Shown here: in pieces, positions 1 to 15,100 of the stretch
How the letters are laid out: each line of letters begins with the position of its first letter
Position numbering within the stretch: the stretch's first letter is position 1
Assembly: GCA_006937955.1 (NCBI GenBank)
Contig: SSNP01000008.1
Coordinates: forward strand, 4,262,796-4,326,795
DNA length: 64,000 bases
Direction of reading: 5' to 3'
Origin: Pachypanchax playfairii
Lineage: Eukaryota > Chordata > Actinopteri > Cyprinodontiformes > Aplocheilidae
The notes under the pieces: model-generated
What the model was told of the DNA's origin: nothing
Databases searched by the model: none
The model's input: the letters and a program-made list of their open reading frames with translations, nothing else
Made by a program: the position numbers and the translations under genes

Positions 1-185
1 AGCACAAACATAAAGAGGAAACACAGCCTTCAATAACATCAGAAACCTTCAGGTCATCCTATTATTACACTCCAAACATCCAAACCCGGATACGTTGATT
101 TACTGAAGATACAGCAACCAGAAAAGACTGATGTGTCTTACCAGGTAATAATAGTGTTGAGATGAAACAAGTTTCAGGTACTTAC
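1..185 (-). other. afg2a intron 13 (partial)
   Basis: The donor gtaagt follows exon 13 on the minus strand. The remaining D2 exons should lie beyond the window's left edge. I see nothing else here. Confidence 0.7.
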
Positions 186-3100
186 TTCTCTAACGGCTCT
201 TTCTGACTCTCCAACATACTTGCTCAGTAATTCTGGCCCCTAAAAGAAAGATGTAATAGTTTTAAATACGTTTAAAACATCAATCAAAATAATCACAGGC
301 TTTAGATAACGACAGATTAAAGCAGAAGAAATGAAACCAAAGTGATGAGTGAAGAATCTGTTTCAGTGTCCAGTGTTTCTAATGTGACTGTTTATGGCTG
401 TTTATTTGGTAAAAACACAGATTTTCCACCATGAGAGGTTTCACTGACATTTAGTTACATAAAATACCATCTAATCATTGTATTTCTTCACAGGTAACAG
501 AGAACTCTGACTCTCACAAACATGAAAACTTGTGATGAGACCTTTCTGCACATTTAGCAGCAAGTTTTGACAACTGAAAACAGGAAATGAAACATCTCTG
601 GAAACTTATTGCTATTGTTTTTTGATTGCATGTCATAGATTTGAGCTGCTTTTTACTTTGTTATCAACAGCAAGCAGCATCTTCTCAGCGGTTTAACTGA
701 TCCTGGACCGAGGTGGAACCTAAACAGAACTCAGCGTACCTACATGTATGTGAAGTTGTTAAAGGACTGCATGAGCTCAGGACCATCTCTGAACACAGAT
801 TAGAACTTTTAATTTGACCTAATAACAATTCAGCTTCTGGTTCAGTGAAAAAGGACGATGGAAAAAGAAGAAAAGCATCTCTCTGGTTTCTAAAAAAGAT
901 TTCTGTGGTTAACATGCAGCTCATGTAACAGTGTTTTTTTTCAGATTTTGTCCCAAACCTCAGCTTTTCGTGCTTCTGTAACTACAAATTTGACCCATTT
1001 AAACCTTCTCTTTCATCTCATCTTTCTTTTTAATCCGTTTCTTCCTCAACTCAGAGCTGATAAACATGCAGTCAGAAGAACTTCCTCCACTGCAATCTCC
1101 TCCTTCAACACCTCTGGGCTGACTGTGAGACGACACTTCACTTCCAGCCCTTTTGTCTCCTGCAGTAAGTGTGGAGGTTGACTCATTATTCCCAGGCTCT
1201 TCACTCTGTGGCAGAGCCAAAAGGCTGGACATGGTGAGTTTAGAAACCACAAGCTGTGTCTGCGCTCAGAGTGTGTGTATCTGTGCAGGTATGCATCTGC
1301 GGATGTGAGTATGTTTTAATGGTTGCAGGAGGGAAACTGAAATTGACAAGATGATAATAGGGCTTTTTTACACAGAGGAAACAGGCTGAGCCTTAAAGTA
1401 TCCACATTTAAATTGGGGTAACATATCTATGTCAAAGCAACCGCTGCACTGGAAAAACCTGATACTGTTATTGCAGATGGTTGAGAGTGGCTTTCAGCAG
1501 GAGGGACAGGATGTTTTTATCCTCTTTCACCAAGCAGATTCTCTTTGTGATAACTTTTAACTGACTGTAGAGGATTACAGCACAACGTTTATCATATCAA
1601 ACACCCAACAGAGTCTCAAAAACAAGCTGAAGGAACAACACTATGAGATCGGGCTCAGATATAAATGTGTAATACATCTAAATAAGACGGATGGAGTCGG
1701 AACCATGTCTGCAAGCTCAAAGATTAAATATATACAATGTGTTTCTTGAATTTAGACTTTTAATAACCCACATCAAACTTTCCCAGGATTTATTCAACTT
1801 TGTAACTGTAGATAAGTAAAGGAATGTAAATAAATTATACATTTGGTGTAAGATTTAACACTTTATTTATTTGAAAGTGGTCTGAAATGAGATTATTCTA
1901 ATGTCTAAATCTGGGTGATAAAATAATAGTTTCAACATTTCTTTTTTTCTTTCTTTCCAGATGACCTCCATCATCAGCCTGCCATGAAAAAAAAAAGCAA
2001 AAATAAAAAGGTTCTAGTTTATGCCAACAATTGTATAAGGATTCCCGCTGAGAGCTTCTGTCTTAACTTCCTGTCTTTTCTAAATATTCACTAATCAACG
2101 ATTCAACAAAGCGATCAATCAATTTCTGTCAACAAGTGGTGGATGGGGAGGAGGTGGGGTTGACAGCGAGGGAGCAGAGAGGATGGGGTGATGAATGAGA
2201 GAGGACAAACATGGGGTCAAAGGTCAGAGGAGGAAGTTCTCTGCAGAGAAAGCTACGCTTGGCTTGGCATCAGGATAAAAAAAGGTTAAAATCCTCACCA
2301 GGTTCAACTTTTGATATCTGTAATCTACTATTATTATAATTAATCTGAAACTGTGGGGTAACGAGCTGAACTTTAGGGGAAACGTGAATAAACTAGAAAG
2401 TTTATTTATTAATAAACTTATTAAAGTTAAAGTTAATAAATATATTAAAGTTTATTTTATAATAAACAGCTGTATCTCAGCTGATTGAATAGCTGATATG
2501 TAATTATGGTGGGAACAGAAACACCATTTGCATAAATAATGTTGAATTTGTAAAGACTGAATTACGCAGCACATTTTTGACTGAACATTCAGCCAAGAAA
2601 ATTATATGACGGCAAACATTTTTTATGTTGTCAGAAATTAAAACTAAATGAAACCAAGCTTCTGAGAACTAGATAATTAAAAAGTAGATCCTGAAATAGA
2701 AAAGCATGTGATTCTGTGATGAAAACTTACTTTTATAGCCAGAAAGTTGAGCCCACTTTCATTAGCTAGAGCCTTAGCGATCATGGTCTTGGAGCAGCCT
2801 GGGGGTCCATAGAGCAGGACTCCTTTGGGTGGCTGGATGCCCATACGGGTGAAAGCCTCGGGGTGCCTCAGAGGCCACTCCACAGCCTGCTTCAGTTTCA
2901 GCTTCACTTCTGCCATCCCACCAACATCTGACCAGCGGACCTGGAGGTAAGAGAAGACCGAAGGGACTGAGCTCTAAAGCAAGTGATTTAATCCATTATA
3001 TAATATGAGATACAAAATAAAGAAACACTTTGTATTAACCAGATGTGAGAGATGAGAAAATAACAGATAAATAGAACATCAGTTAGCAAACAGAAGGTAG

Positions 3101-6100
3101 TTTTACAATTAACAATACAATGATAACTTTAGGTTAGGGTTAATAAACCCTAAAATATCATATAACCTTCTATAAACATTATGATTCCAGAATTTAAGCA
3201 CTTTTCTCACAGATTTGATACAAAAATTTCAATATTTTCAGCAAATAAGTCGAACCTAAAATATTTAAGAAATACTTGGACAATTTAACAGAAACACTGT
3301 TTACAAATATCTATAAAATAAAAAAACAAGATGAAGAAACAGCAACAGACAAATACATTAATTCTAAATGTATTTCAGTTTAAAATGTATAAAACTGGAT
3401 TTAACACAATCACTTTCCTGGAAACAAAAAGATGAATGTACAACGTGTTTGAGACAGAAAACGACTGAAGGTCAAGATGTAATAAATAATCATCAGTGCA
3501 AAAACATCTAACGCTTACTTCCATTCATGCTTCCTGTCTGTCAGCTAAAACGCATCATCAAAATTAATTACAGCAGAACAAACAACACCTGACTGAACGC
3601 TGATGTCACTGATGCTCTATGTAACCCATATAAGGAATGTTTTGACTCTCAGAATACGAGTAAACGATAAAGAATCTCAAGTTCTTCCAGAATCATCTGG
3701 AGAAAAAAGTAGAGAAATATAAAAGTCTGTTTGGGGAGAAATGGAGGAAGTTGAAGGTTTGGTTTGGATCAGGGAGATGGTGGATGGAGTGAACAACAAC
3801 AGAGTGAGAATGGCAGCAGCTGTCTGTCTGACAGATGGAAGGAGGGATGAAGGGAGGGAGAGAGGCCGGCAGTCAACCACCGGAGGAGATAAAGCAGATA
3901 AGAAGGACAGACCTTCATCCAAAACCATCTAAAGTCTCTTTTTACCCTTCCTGTATCCTTCTTCAGCACACATTCTTTCTTCTTCCCCTTCTTTACTTTT
4001 CAGCTCTTTCCTGTTCATAGTTTTTTTTTTCATCTACGCAATCACTTCATCTTGCCCTCCCCCATCTCTTCTTTCCATATCCTTTTTGATCTACTTTCAT
4101 ATCCTCTCTGTCCTCCTGTTTGTTATCTGTTGTATCTTGGCACCATTTCTTTCCTGTCCTCCCTCACTTGGCTTTCTCTTATTACAATCTCGTGCACAGA
4201 GGGAGGAATTGAGTTTTTCAGGAAGTCATAAAAGCTGCATGGTTACTGTAAAATCTGTATAATGTCAGAGTTTTTTTTTCTTCAAATGTATTTAAATTAA
4301 TGCAGCAAAGTCTATTTAAGCCTGATTAGATAAAAAATGTAACTAATTTTGCATTTATTGTAAAATGTTTCATTATGAGCACTTGTTCCTTAATACTAAC
4401 ATCAGTTATCTGTTGCTGAAAGGAAACTCAGTGTTTTATATAAAACTTTCATTTTTTTTTTACTGTCTTTGATTCACTTCATTGTGTTACAGAAATCTTT
4501 TTCTTTCCTTACTTAATGTACTAACAATCCTTCTATCACACACTCTGACTTAAATACTGACATTATAACTCCTCCATTTAACTTCCTCCTCTCCCTTCAT
4601 GCTCACCCCCCTCTATCCAGAGGGAACACATCCCAAGCCACCGGCGCCGTGTCCGGGGAACGAAGCACCTAATGGAAACCTGGCATCTGGCCACATACTG
4701 TAAATACCGAACAATTTATGGCCGGCAATGAACCAGAGTGAGAGAGACAGAGAGAGAGACATGCACACAGTGAAGCGGGGGGGGGGGGGATCAAACAAGT
4801 AAAGCAAAGTGATCATTTCATGACCCCTAAAGAATCAAATGAATAAACTGAGACAGGTGTGTGAGATAAAGAGCAGAAATGAGACGATGGAGTAAAAAAC
4901 AATAAGTAATGATAAAGTTTGTCCATTTTACACAAAGTCAGACACTCAAAGGATCGTGTAGGAAGAAACTATGAAATTATGAGTTTCATTAAACTAAGAA
5001 AAAGTTGCAATTGCAATAATCTCAATTTTACTTTAAGAGCAATGTTGACGGTTTTTTAAAAGAAAATGTTTCCATTTTAAAGGTAATTTTCATCAACAGA
5101 TGGCGTTAACACAAAACCATACGTCTCATCTACATCTGATGTGCAGCTGACAGCATCAAAACCTCCCAAACACAAACGTAAATGTTCATGAAGTCAGACT
5201 GTTTGAGATATCGTTACACATAAATGTTGCTTAATTTAACTTTTCACAATTTTAGCACAGATTTATAAGTTTTTGTAACTTTTGGCTGCAGTAAAGCTGT
5301 TAACAGAAGTTGATATTAACTAGGGAATTACCTTTAAAATGTTCTGTTTAAGTAGTCTGGAAACAAATTGGGCTTCGGCTTGTAAGATCCAGGTTGGACT
5401 TTAAAGACCCACTCGTGTTGTTAACATGTTCTCGTGGCGTTTAATTTTCTGATGCTAGAGGACGTATCTTAAGAAAATTAAGCTCAAAAATTGCATTTCT
5501 GAGTATTTCTGCATTCAAATAGCTGTAAATCAGTAGCAGACGCAAAATACGGTTTAAAAAAAAACTGCATTTGTGATGTAGAAAAGCTACTGGGCGGGTC
5601 ACAAGGTCCTAGCATTAGCTAGTTAGCGCTAGGATAAACAGAGATCTCTCAGCAACAGGGAGGGGTGGGGAGATCCTCCACCAACGGTTCCGCCCACAGC
5701 ACATAGGTAAACTGCTTATGAGCTACTGCCACTATGCAGAAACTACGTCCTAGAAAACAACACAGGTTTTGTGATTTGGGGCAAAAACGACATAATCATA
5801 GCTCAAAAGATGATCAGAGTGGGTCTTAAAATAAGTCACAACCAGATCAGGTGACCTTATAGTTCAACAGAAACCCACCCAGGGTGACGGGATGGAAGAT
5901 TCTTCTAATTTGATGAACAATATTTACATTTAAGTCTTAAAGAGCACTGACAGGTTGACTCATGATGTCACACAGCAAACAGAGCTCAGACTAGCACACA
6001 GTAAACTGACTAGAAAGGAAGTTTCCCTCATCTGCATTTCAACCATCGACAGCTGGTTTGATCTTTAAGGTAAGGTGTTCTGTGACATGGTCTCGAGGTG

Positions 6101-9100
6101 AGAGACGACTTTCTATCATCTCATATTGATGCTAATCATCAGGCATCAGTTCCCATCCAACATCCTCAGACACGACAATCACAAGAATATAAATCTGTGA
6201 ATTTGGAAGTTGTAACTTTTCTTGGATCATTTGATTGTAACTGAAAACTTGATGGCGTTTCTGCAAGAAGAACAAAATGTTGAATGGATTCTGAGATAGT
6301 GATTCTTTGTTGTCACAACTGTTGCATGTGCAGAATTAGAAGGAAATACTTGACTCACACCTCACTGGGATGTTTTTCCCTCTTTCCTCCTTCCTTTTTG
6401 TACAAGACCCAGTTATTATCTTTTACTGTTGTTTTCTGAACTTTACAAGGGGCCTCTCAGGCTTTGGCTCTTTGATGGAGCTTAAAGGAGGGTGTCAGGA
6501 ACTTCTTAGACATAACACACACACATACACGCACAAGAAGTAAGTTGGAAAGGAGGAATTAACAGATTTCTTCTAAAGATGCCAAACAGACCTAATAAAA
6601 CCAGACTGCATGGTTACGAATATTTCTTTAACAAAAGCAAGACAGTGATGTTGAATCAGAGAGGAATGTGTTTTTCAAAATAGAAGCAAAAAAAAAACAA
6701 CAACTCTTAATATGTTTACACGTAAATAGAATGTAAAGTCAAACTCATAATCTTTACATCTCAAATATCCGGATTCACAATCCAAGAAGTTTTCAGAGAA
6801 ACTCTGGCCGTGGATTCATCCGGCTCCGCTGGAAGTTTCTTATATAAAATGGATTAGAAACAAATGTTTGCACTCATGTGGATATAATCAAGTCCGGGGC
6901 TCTGCGGCTGGCCTTTCAGCTGAGCTGTGCAAAGGGAATTTAAAAAAAAAAAACATCTAAACTCACTCCTCTCTTGTTTCCAGGAACAGGCCACAAGGAC
7001 TGAATGTCTCTGGGTGAGCTCAGAGCAGTGTGCTGCGGGATAAAAAAGGGAGGCGGGTTGAGGTGAAGGGACAGGAAGCATGTTTCTTCTTCTCTCCTTC
7101 TCTTTTTTTAGTTGCTGGCAGGAACCATCAGCGGCCAGATCTGCTTTCAATTACCGGTGGAAGATGATGTTAGCCTTCTTCCTGTCCCTTATGTCTTGCA
7201 CATGCAAACTCCAAAACATCCTGGAGTCTCACTGCTGTCCTCTCATTCCTCCTCCCCCTCCCCGTCTCCCCTCTTTCTCCCTCCATCTGCTAAGACAAAG
7301 TTATTAATCTTCATTGCAGTGGAGGGTAAAGTGGCCACAGAGTTGATTCCACACATCCTCAGCTTGATTCCAGCTTTTAAGTGCTAGTGGTCAGCAGTCT
7401 AAAAGATTTGAGATCATTTTTGGATGTGCAGTACTGGAAAAGGGGCGGTTCTACATCTCTAAAGAAGCTTTTGTTATAAGGTTATTTTCATTTTCTGAAT
7501 TGTGCTTTAAATAAGATGAATGCATGATTTAAACCAGTTGGATTCTTTCCATGATCACTATGATGTTAAAGGAAAACTGATATTTCATCATCATTGGGGA
7601 AGACCAGAACAGAAGCAGGTGGTGATACCAAACATTTACTGTACCTTGGGGACATCTATAGCAACTTCTCTCATGGCACTGGGCTTCACGACAGACATGG
7701 CCCACTGGAGGTCCTGCAAAGTGACAGTTACCGTCCCCATCAGCTGCTGGTCTGACGCTCCATGAGAAGCTCCCAGTGCTCGTCTCAGTGCACGCAGACC
7801 TGTAGAATAGATTTACAGCTGTTAAATATAAAAACTGACAAATCGGCACATTATAAATATAATCTAAGCCCTTGTGTAAATAAACTCTGCAGATATACAA
7901 AAAGATTCACATGCAGGTTTTACAAACACTTTGGGCTTCAGGGTGAATAAAAATGAGCCTGGCGTGAGAATTTGTGGGTGGAGTCTCCAGCTATAGTGAA
8001 AATGTGCAGACTGTCCCGCAAACTTTGGTCTGGATTTCGTCAGATGCCAGCGCCAATTTACATTTGCAGATTCTCCTGAGCGTTGCATGGTCTGACCTCG
8101 GGGTGAATCCAGGAAAGATTAGCAACTTTCATGAAATTGTAAATAATCTTTCTGATTGTAGTACGATGGAGTCGCTAGTGAAGGTGGTGAGAGGTCTTCT
8201 GAGCAGCAACAGCTTCCTCTTCCCGCTGATGTTCGTCTTCCTTCACATTGTGCTCAGGATCAGGTCACTTTTTAATGACCCGACCTTTAAACAGGAGCAA
8301 TCGCAGCTGAGTGATTTAGTTGGACAATTGGAGGTTGATGCTGAACCTCGACCAGGAGTTCATTAGTTTAATATTTATTTACTGGATTTCTTGAATGCAT
8401 CATCTAACTTTAAGTGATTTTAATGAGGGCTGCATTGCTTTGTTTATTATGCGCTGATATGTAAAGTTTACAACAACTCTAGTTCTGCGCTGGATGCAGA
8501 GAGCTGCTTGATTCGAGGTATTTTTAAGAGATTTGGATGTTTAGTTACAGCAGCTACGGTTGTTAAACACATCAAAGAAGGAAATGGAGATTGATTAACC
8601 TTGTTTTGAAACATATTATCTATTAAAAAAAGATATTTTTTAAATTTTTTTCTGCTTTGCTCAAGTAAAGATTGTGACATTTTCTGTCATTTTGTATATT
8701 GTCAGTGTAACCGACCGATAACAAGTACAGTACAGACAAAATTATTCTCAATGCACATGTGTATGCATCACATAATACACACACTTGGTTTTTTGTGCTG
8801 TCAGTAGAGGGCTTGGGTGGGGGTCTTTGTGGGAGATGGAGAGGCGAGGGCTACAGAAGAATGGCAGTGGTTCAGGGCCGGGGGCCAGAGAGCAGACGAG
8901 AGGGGATTTACGATCAGACAAGACTGCATCCTGTTTATATTTTCCAGGGCCTGTCTGACTAGGCGAGGGAGAGACAGACGGACAGGGAGAGGAAGAAAAG
9001 AAGGAGAAACACAATTAATGCAAACAGATTTGTATTAGCTGATAGGTGTGTCCCTCCATCTCTGCTCATTTGTATGTCCTATTGTGTCCCTCCATCATAC

Positions 9101-12100
9101 TGATGCACAGACTTCTTAAAATGTGCCATTCTTCCACCTGAATCCAACTTCAGCTCTTCATCTGTGTAAAACATCTGGATCAGGCAAGAGGGGACAGGAT
9201 GTGGAAGGAAGCTGGGGCAAAGTGTCTGCAGCAACAACATCACATTAAACTCAAACCACCATCTGCTCGATCTGTGGAGATCAAGGACACGTCTCCACAA
9301 GCAAATGGTTGCATTTAAAGTATGTTTGGAAAATTAAGACACTTTCTGCAGCTAAAGTTGAACTAAATAATAATAAAAAAAAACTACATAGCTTCACAGG
9401 AAACATCCCTGCTAACAATTACTTCAAAACAAAAGCTTTGATACTCAACAGGTGTTCAGCAAGACTGAGACCCTGTTTAATGAGTAAAAATGAGTAAAAT
9501 GGTTCAGATTCTCATCAACAAAAACGATGGTGTGGTGATAATATACTGACGGCTAATATCAAGCCTCCAGTCAGTATTATTGTGGCTGCATAATATGAAA
9601 AACACAACTGACAAATGTTAAACAAATGTTTTAACAAGTATCAACTCAAACTATCTGGAGTGAATCTGTAATGAAAGACTTTGCAGAGAACTGGACTGAT
9701 TTAAGGAGGAGCTGCAGCCTGGACGCCTGAAGGGCGGCGGAAACTTGATTCAACAATGTAACTTTAATATTTGGTTTAAGGATTCACTCTCTCCTAACTT
9801 ATCTTGGCTAACTCCAAGCCCACATTTGGTTTTGTTATGAAAACATCCGATGGGAAGGAAAGAAGAAAAAAACAAAAAGCAGCAACACAACGCAGTTTAA
9901 TCTGAACCTCATGTGGACTCATTTTTCTGTTTCTTTCCATCTTCGTGCACTCATGCGCTCCAGAATGCTTCAAATTCACCAGTAATCAACTGGGAATAAA
10001 AAGAAAAGGGGCCTCTGAAGTGAACAAGAATGCACATTAGCAAAACATCAGCAAGACCCAAACTATGTATAGAAGGGAGGGGGTTGGAGCTGGCCAGAGG
10101 AAAACAGACAACGATTGTTTGTTTTTTATTTTCTGGGTTGTTGTTTTTTCTTGATGAAGCAACATGTTTTTAATTACGTGCATTTAAAACAGATCTTCTA
10201 TTAAGAGGCCCAAACTGCTAAATCCACTGAAAAATGAGGAAAAGAGTCAAAGTTCAGCTCATCTATCAGTCGTTATGATTATTACCAAAAGAATAATTGG
10301 ATTTAGAGGTAAAGATGAGCAGCAGATCGTCACAGAAAAACAGAAGAACGTCTGAAATGAGTCTCAGCCAGAGCTGCTGCTCCAGAGAAACGCTTAACTC
10401 AAAGGAAATGTGAAATACTTTGACCATTACACCACTACAAAACCACGGGAATGCTTTCATTACTCGCCGGGGCTTCCGGAGCGCTTTCTGCACCTGTATT
10501 TAAACTACCAAACATCTGTTCCCAGAGCTGAAGAGCAGCAATAATATGTGATCTTCTAACACAAATACGTAGCTAGAACAGATACAAACGCTCGCAGAGT
10601 CTGAACATGAAGGAAACTGTGAAGGCATTGAGACACGCGTACGTATAAACACACACACAGCTGTCACTGGATAAAGGTAAATGCAGGGGTTAAGAACTAC
10701 AAGCAGCACATTTCCGGATTTTATAAACACAGGCCTCAAATAAACTTCACATTCTGATCCGACTGATATATATGTGGCCTGTCCTGAAATTCCTGCAGTG
10801 TCTTTAAAAGGACAAACGAGCTGGAAAAAGCACTTTATAAGGCAAGGCCTCTGCTATAAACATCAGCAAGTATTTAGCACTGTTTGGTCCATTTAGTCTT
10901 CCACAGCAGAATTTATGTCAAACACACAAAACTCGCCTCATTTTGGTCTCAGATTTTCTTCCTCGTTTCTCCACAGACGAGGAATCTTTCATGATCAACA
11001 ACTTCAGTTAAAAAGTCTCAATTCATTTAGATTTAAATGATTTTTGCGTCATGTTTTTAGGCTAAATGTTTTTGCACTTTTACAGAGTAAAGTGTTCAGC
11101 TGATCTAATCTGAGCTGAATATCAAGCAGTTTCATGAAGAAACTTTCGGCGGACGCGAGGCGAAGCTTCGTGTTTTTTATTCCTCGTAACTTTCCTGCTG
11201 CTTTTTTGTTCCAACGGGCTTCCCCTGTTTAGAGACGTTAGTAAACACTGCGTCCGGATGTGGCACAAACCAAACAAGCACACACGAGGGCACACACCCC
11301 AACATACGTGCACACTAACACACACAATTTGAACTGTTTAGACTGTGGACATGAGTCATCTGCTCGCACTGAGATCAGTTGTACACCAGCGGGACAACAG
11401 AGAGACGCCCAGAGACTGTGAGGCTCCATGAAACCACAACGCCACAAAAAACACCTCAAGAGATTCATTTAAAAATGTTGCTTTTCATCATTTCTCATGG
11501 GTTTGGAGCTGGTTAGAGAAATAAAATCATCAGAAATTTGTGATTATATTAGAGACAATCTGACATTAAATGATTTTTTTTTTAGTTTACCTTTGAGTCT
11601 AACACTAAAAAATAGCCAAACATATCCGATCTTTACTGCTCTGATGCATTTCAGGAGGATTTGTGCACCATCTTCTTTAAAAAAAGCAAACAATTTCAGC
11701 TCAAACACTGAGCTGCAGCATCACAGTTAACAAACAATAAAAGGAGGGATTTATAACCAGGGGTGCACATAAGTGGTCCGCAGGTCCGCACACACTGTCA
11801 AAATATAAAATGCACCAGATGAAAAGTTGCAACACGCGTTTGCGTACTTAACATTGGTTTGGCTGAGCTGCGTGAATTTTTAGGTTAATCAGAGGCGGTT
11901 CATTGTCAAATAAATGAAGAATCCCGTTGACTTCTTTTGTTTGACTGATATGTTTCTCAGCCAGAGCGCCGAAGTTCCAGCTGATCAGCTGATGCTGCGT
12001 CTCTCTCTGTCTCTGTGTATCAGTTTGNNNNNNNNNNNNNNNNNNNNNNNNNNNNNNNNNNNNNNNNNNNNNNNNNNNNNNNNNNNNNNNNNNNNNNNNN

Positions 12101-15100
12101 NNNNNNNNNNNNNNNNNNNNNNNNNNNNNNNNNNNNNNNNNNNNNNNNNNNNNNNNNNNNNAACTACCTTTTTGTGCTATAAAATACAGAAAACCACCTG
12201 TTTTAATCAACAGTATCAGCGTATTTGTCTGTGATCCGCGCCATTTTGAATGCGCGCAAAGCACTATGGGATATGCAGTCAATGCCCCATAACTGTCCAG
12301 TGTATCTTTTTATCTGACTGCATCACATTACAAACATCCTCATCATTTCAAAACAAAAAACAGTTACAGTAAATGACAGAAGCTCCAACAGCTGACTAAT
12401 AAATTTCAACACCAAACTGTTAAATGTAGATTAAAGTGAACAATCAAACCTGTAAACAATCCAACCTGAACTCTGAAGGTTTTTTTTTACCAGTATTTTT
12501 ATATTTTACTGGTTTCTCTTGATTTTTTCAACAATTAAAGGATTTTTATTGAAACAAATATAGAGCCAGGTAAAGTAAACAGACTGAATTTGAAGCTTGA
12601 TGAAACCAAAAACAAAGGAGAGGAGCTCGGAAGAGACACAGCGAAACACATTTAAAAATGTGAGGACCAAGCGACAACCCTAGGTTCTCTTCTGAGAACC
12701 AGGACAAAAATATTATGTGCACCCCTGATTATAAAATGTCTTGTAAGATGTGAGTCGTGACACGTGTCCAATTCGATCAGAAAGACATGAAGAGGTGCAA
12801 CACCAGAGACAGATACACTGTCAGAAAAATCTTTATGTGTAAATACTTTATTTCAACCTCCATGAAACTACACTAAATGAACGCCATGTCCTTATTTATC
12901 AACCTCAACCTCCAGCACGTTACTGAAACTACAGAAAAATCTACTCATAAATGCAACTCAAATAACCAGGCAAACACAATATTTCATTAGAATCATCACA
13001 GTAATTTTTATTTAATGATATAATTTTGCTGAATGGAGTTTCCTGCCTTCCTAATGGTCGTTACGCTCTACGGTAATAAAACCTTCAACCACTAGAGGTC
13101 GCCGTTTAAGGTGAGCGACTTCCGTTCTGCTGCAATAAGACAACAAACATCCTGTTTCAAACATCTTTGAACTGTAATTCAGTTATTTTTCCGAGTGCAT
13201 TGTGAAAGTTTAACGTTTCACTGTTTGTGTTTGAGGTGCAGTTATTACGAGAAACGTGTTTTACTAAAATAGGAAGAAATAAAATCTGACTTACAGCCTG
13301 TGGAATGATTACAAAGGTCAATCTGAACAACTGAATGTTTGGAAAGCGATGCATGGAAAAGCCAATAGCACAAAGCAAAGTAATTAGATTTCACCCCAAA
13401 ACGGATAAACAATCCGAACTTTGAACAACATCCAAGTGTATTTATTTAGATAAAGAATGAAGGTAAATAAAGCAGAGAAAAATCAGAGGTAGAATCTGGA
13501 TAAATGAGCAATTTCCTAAATTCTGCAACCATTTCTGGAACATCTTACAGGATTCTGCTGTTTCTGTTCAGAAGCTGATGGAATCCTTAATCACACATTT
13601 CACAAGCGCAGTGTGAAGAAAAAAAAGATGGAATAAAAATGCATGAAAAGCTCTGACACTCTTTGAAAAATATGCAAAGTTTTACTAAACCAGAATAAAA
13701 CCAACAACAGTAAAATAAAGCCTCCTAATACTAAGATGCACTTTTGTTTTCTTTTCTCTCGGCGTTTCTTTCATGAGGGGATGAAAGAGTTCGACCCGGA
13801 TTCTTCTTTCGCATGTAAAGCAGATTTTCTTAATAATTTCAGCACTCGTTGGAGGCTTAAAAGGGATTTGATGAGGCTTAAACAGACTGTGCATGAGTGT
13901 GCACGAGCGTGCTCCAAACAGGGTGATCTGTGATCAGCTATAATTAAGTCTGGATTATATAACACATCTGTCGTCAAGAAGTTGTTCCTGGGGCTCAGAA
14001 CAACTCGGAGTGGACAAACAAAAACTTCCCTAATGACATCAAGATTTCCATCCATTCTTATACACACAAAGAAAAACATACACACAATAACTTGGCCTTG
14101 TCATCCTTCCCACCGACTTTCCTCACACATGAACAGCCGAGTCTCCTTCTCTGATCTATAAGCAGGCTGGTATTGTGTTAAAGGCAGGATGTGAAACCCA
14201 AACCTAAATGTGTTTCTTGTATGCATTAAATATAGATGCTACGAGCTGTGTGTGTTCGCTCCTCTGCAGCTGTGCAATGTGATGATCTTTTTCGTGACCT
14301 GAGTATGTTGCAGTCACCCTGATATGTCCCCTCGTTTTTATTTTTCAGGAAGTGCTGCGTCGGTGCGATCGCCCCCCCCCCCCAGCTCATTGTTACCTGA
14401 GCAGTAAAAGGAAACGACTGCAGACTTGATGGTTTTTTTTAACTTTTTGGCTTTTGTTTTGTTTTTTTGTGAAAGCAAAACTAGAAAAAAAACTAGATCC
14501 TGTGTGTTTGAGTGACTGCGTGTGTCGCTGTGGTGGCAAAAATGTGCAAGTCTGGAATCTTTATTAAAATGATCAACTAATTAAACATTTATATGCAAAC
14601 AGGTAAAGGATTCAAGAAAACCTGCAGCGTGGCGCCTCAGACCACACGTCAGCCCAACATGTCTGTGCTTTTAGCAGAAACATGATGAAAAATCCACAAA
14701 ATAATGTTTTAAAGTTCTGAAACTCCTGGTCTTTGCGGGCCAGCATCCTTTATGTTTTAGTCTTATTTCAATCAACAGGTGATTAACTGACTTCACCAGT
14801 AAATCAGACGCGTTAGAGCGGAGACACAACTAAAACATGATGGATGGCGGCGTTCAAGGACGAGGGTTGCACACCCCTAACCTCAGTTTATAAAAAATAT
14901 AATCATGGACCTCTGTTTTCACTTTTACCTACAAATCACTCAAAAAGTTACACTGGAACAACGACCAAGTCTTAACAGCCAAACAATCAGCTTTCCTTCC
15001 TGTTATTCACACACGGGTCACAGCTGCAGTCAAAATGTTAAAAACCGAGGGTTAATAAAGACAAACAACGGTTGTACATAATACCTGTTGCATAATTTAG

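Noticed and set aside
7974..8366. 130-codon open frame in afg2a intron 10 with a hydrophobic stretch
   Set aside because: It begins at a GTG; the first ATG (8166) leaves only 66 codons. No recognisable family, splice partner or poly(A) signal.
11848..12282. Open frames of 106 and 144 codons
   Set aside because: They run through 134 Ns; the ORF is only an artefact of unknown bases.
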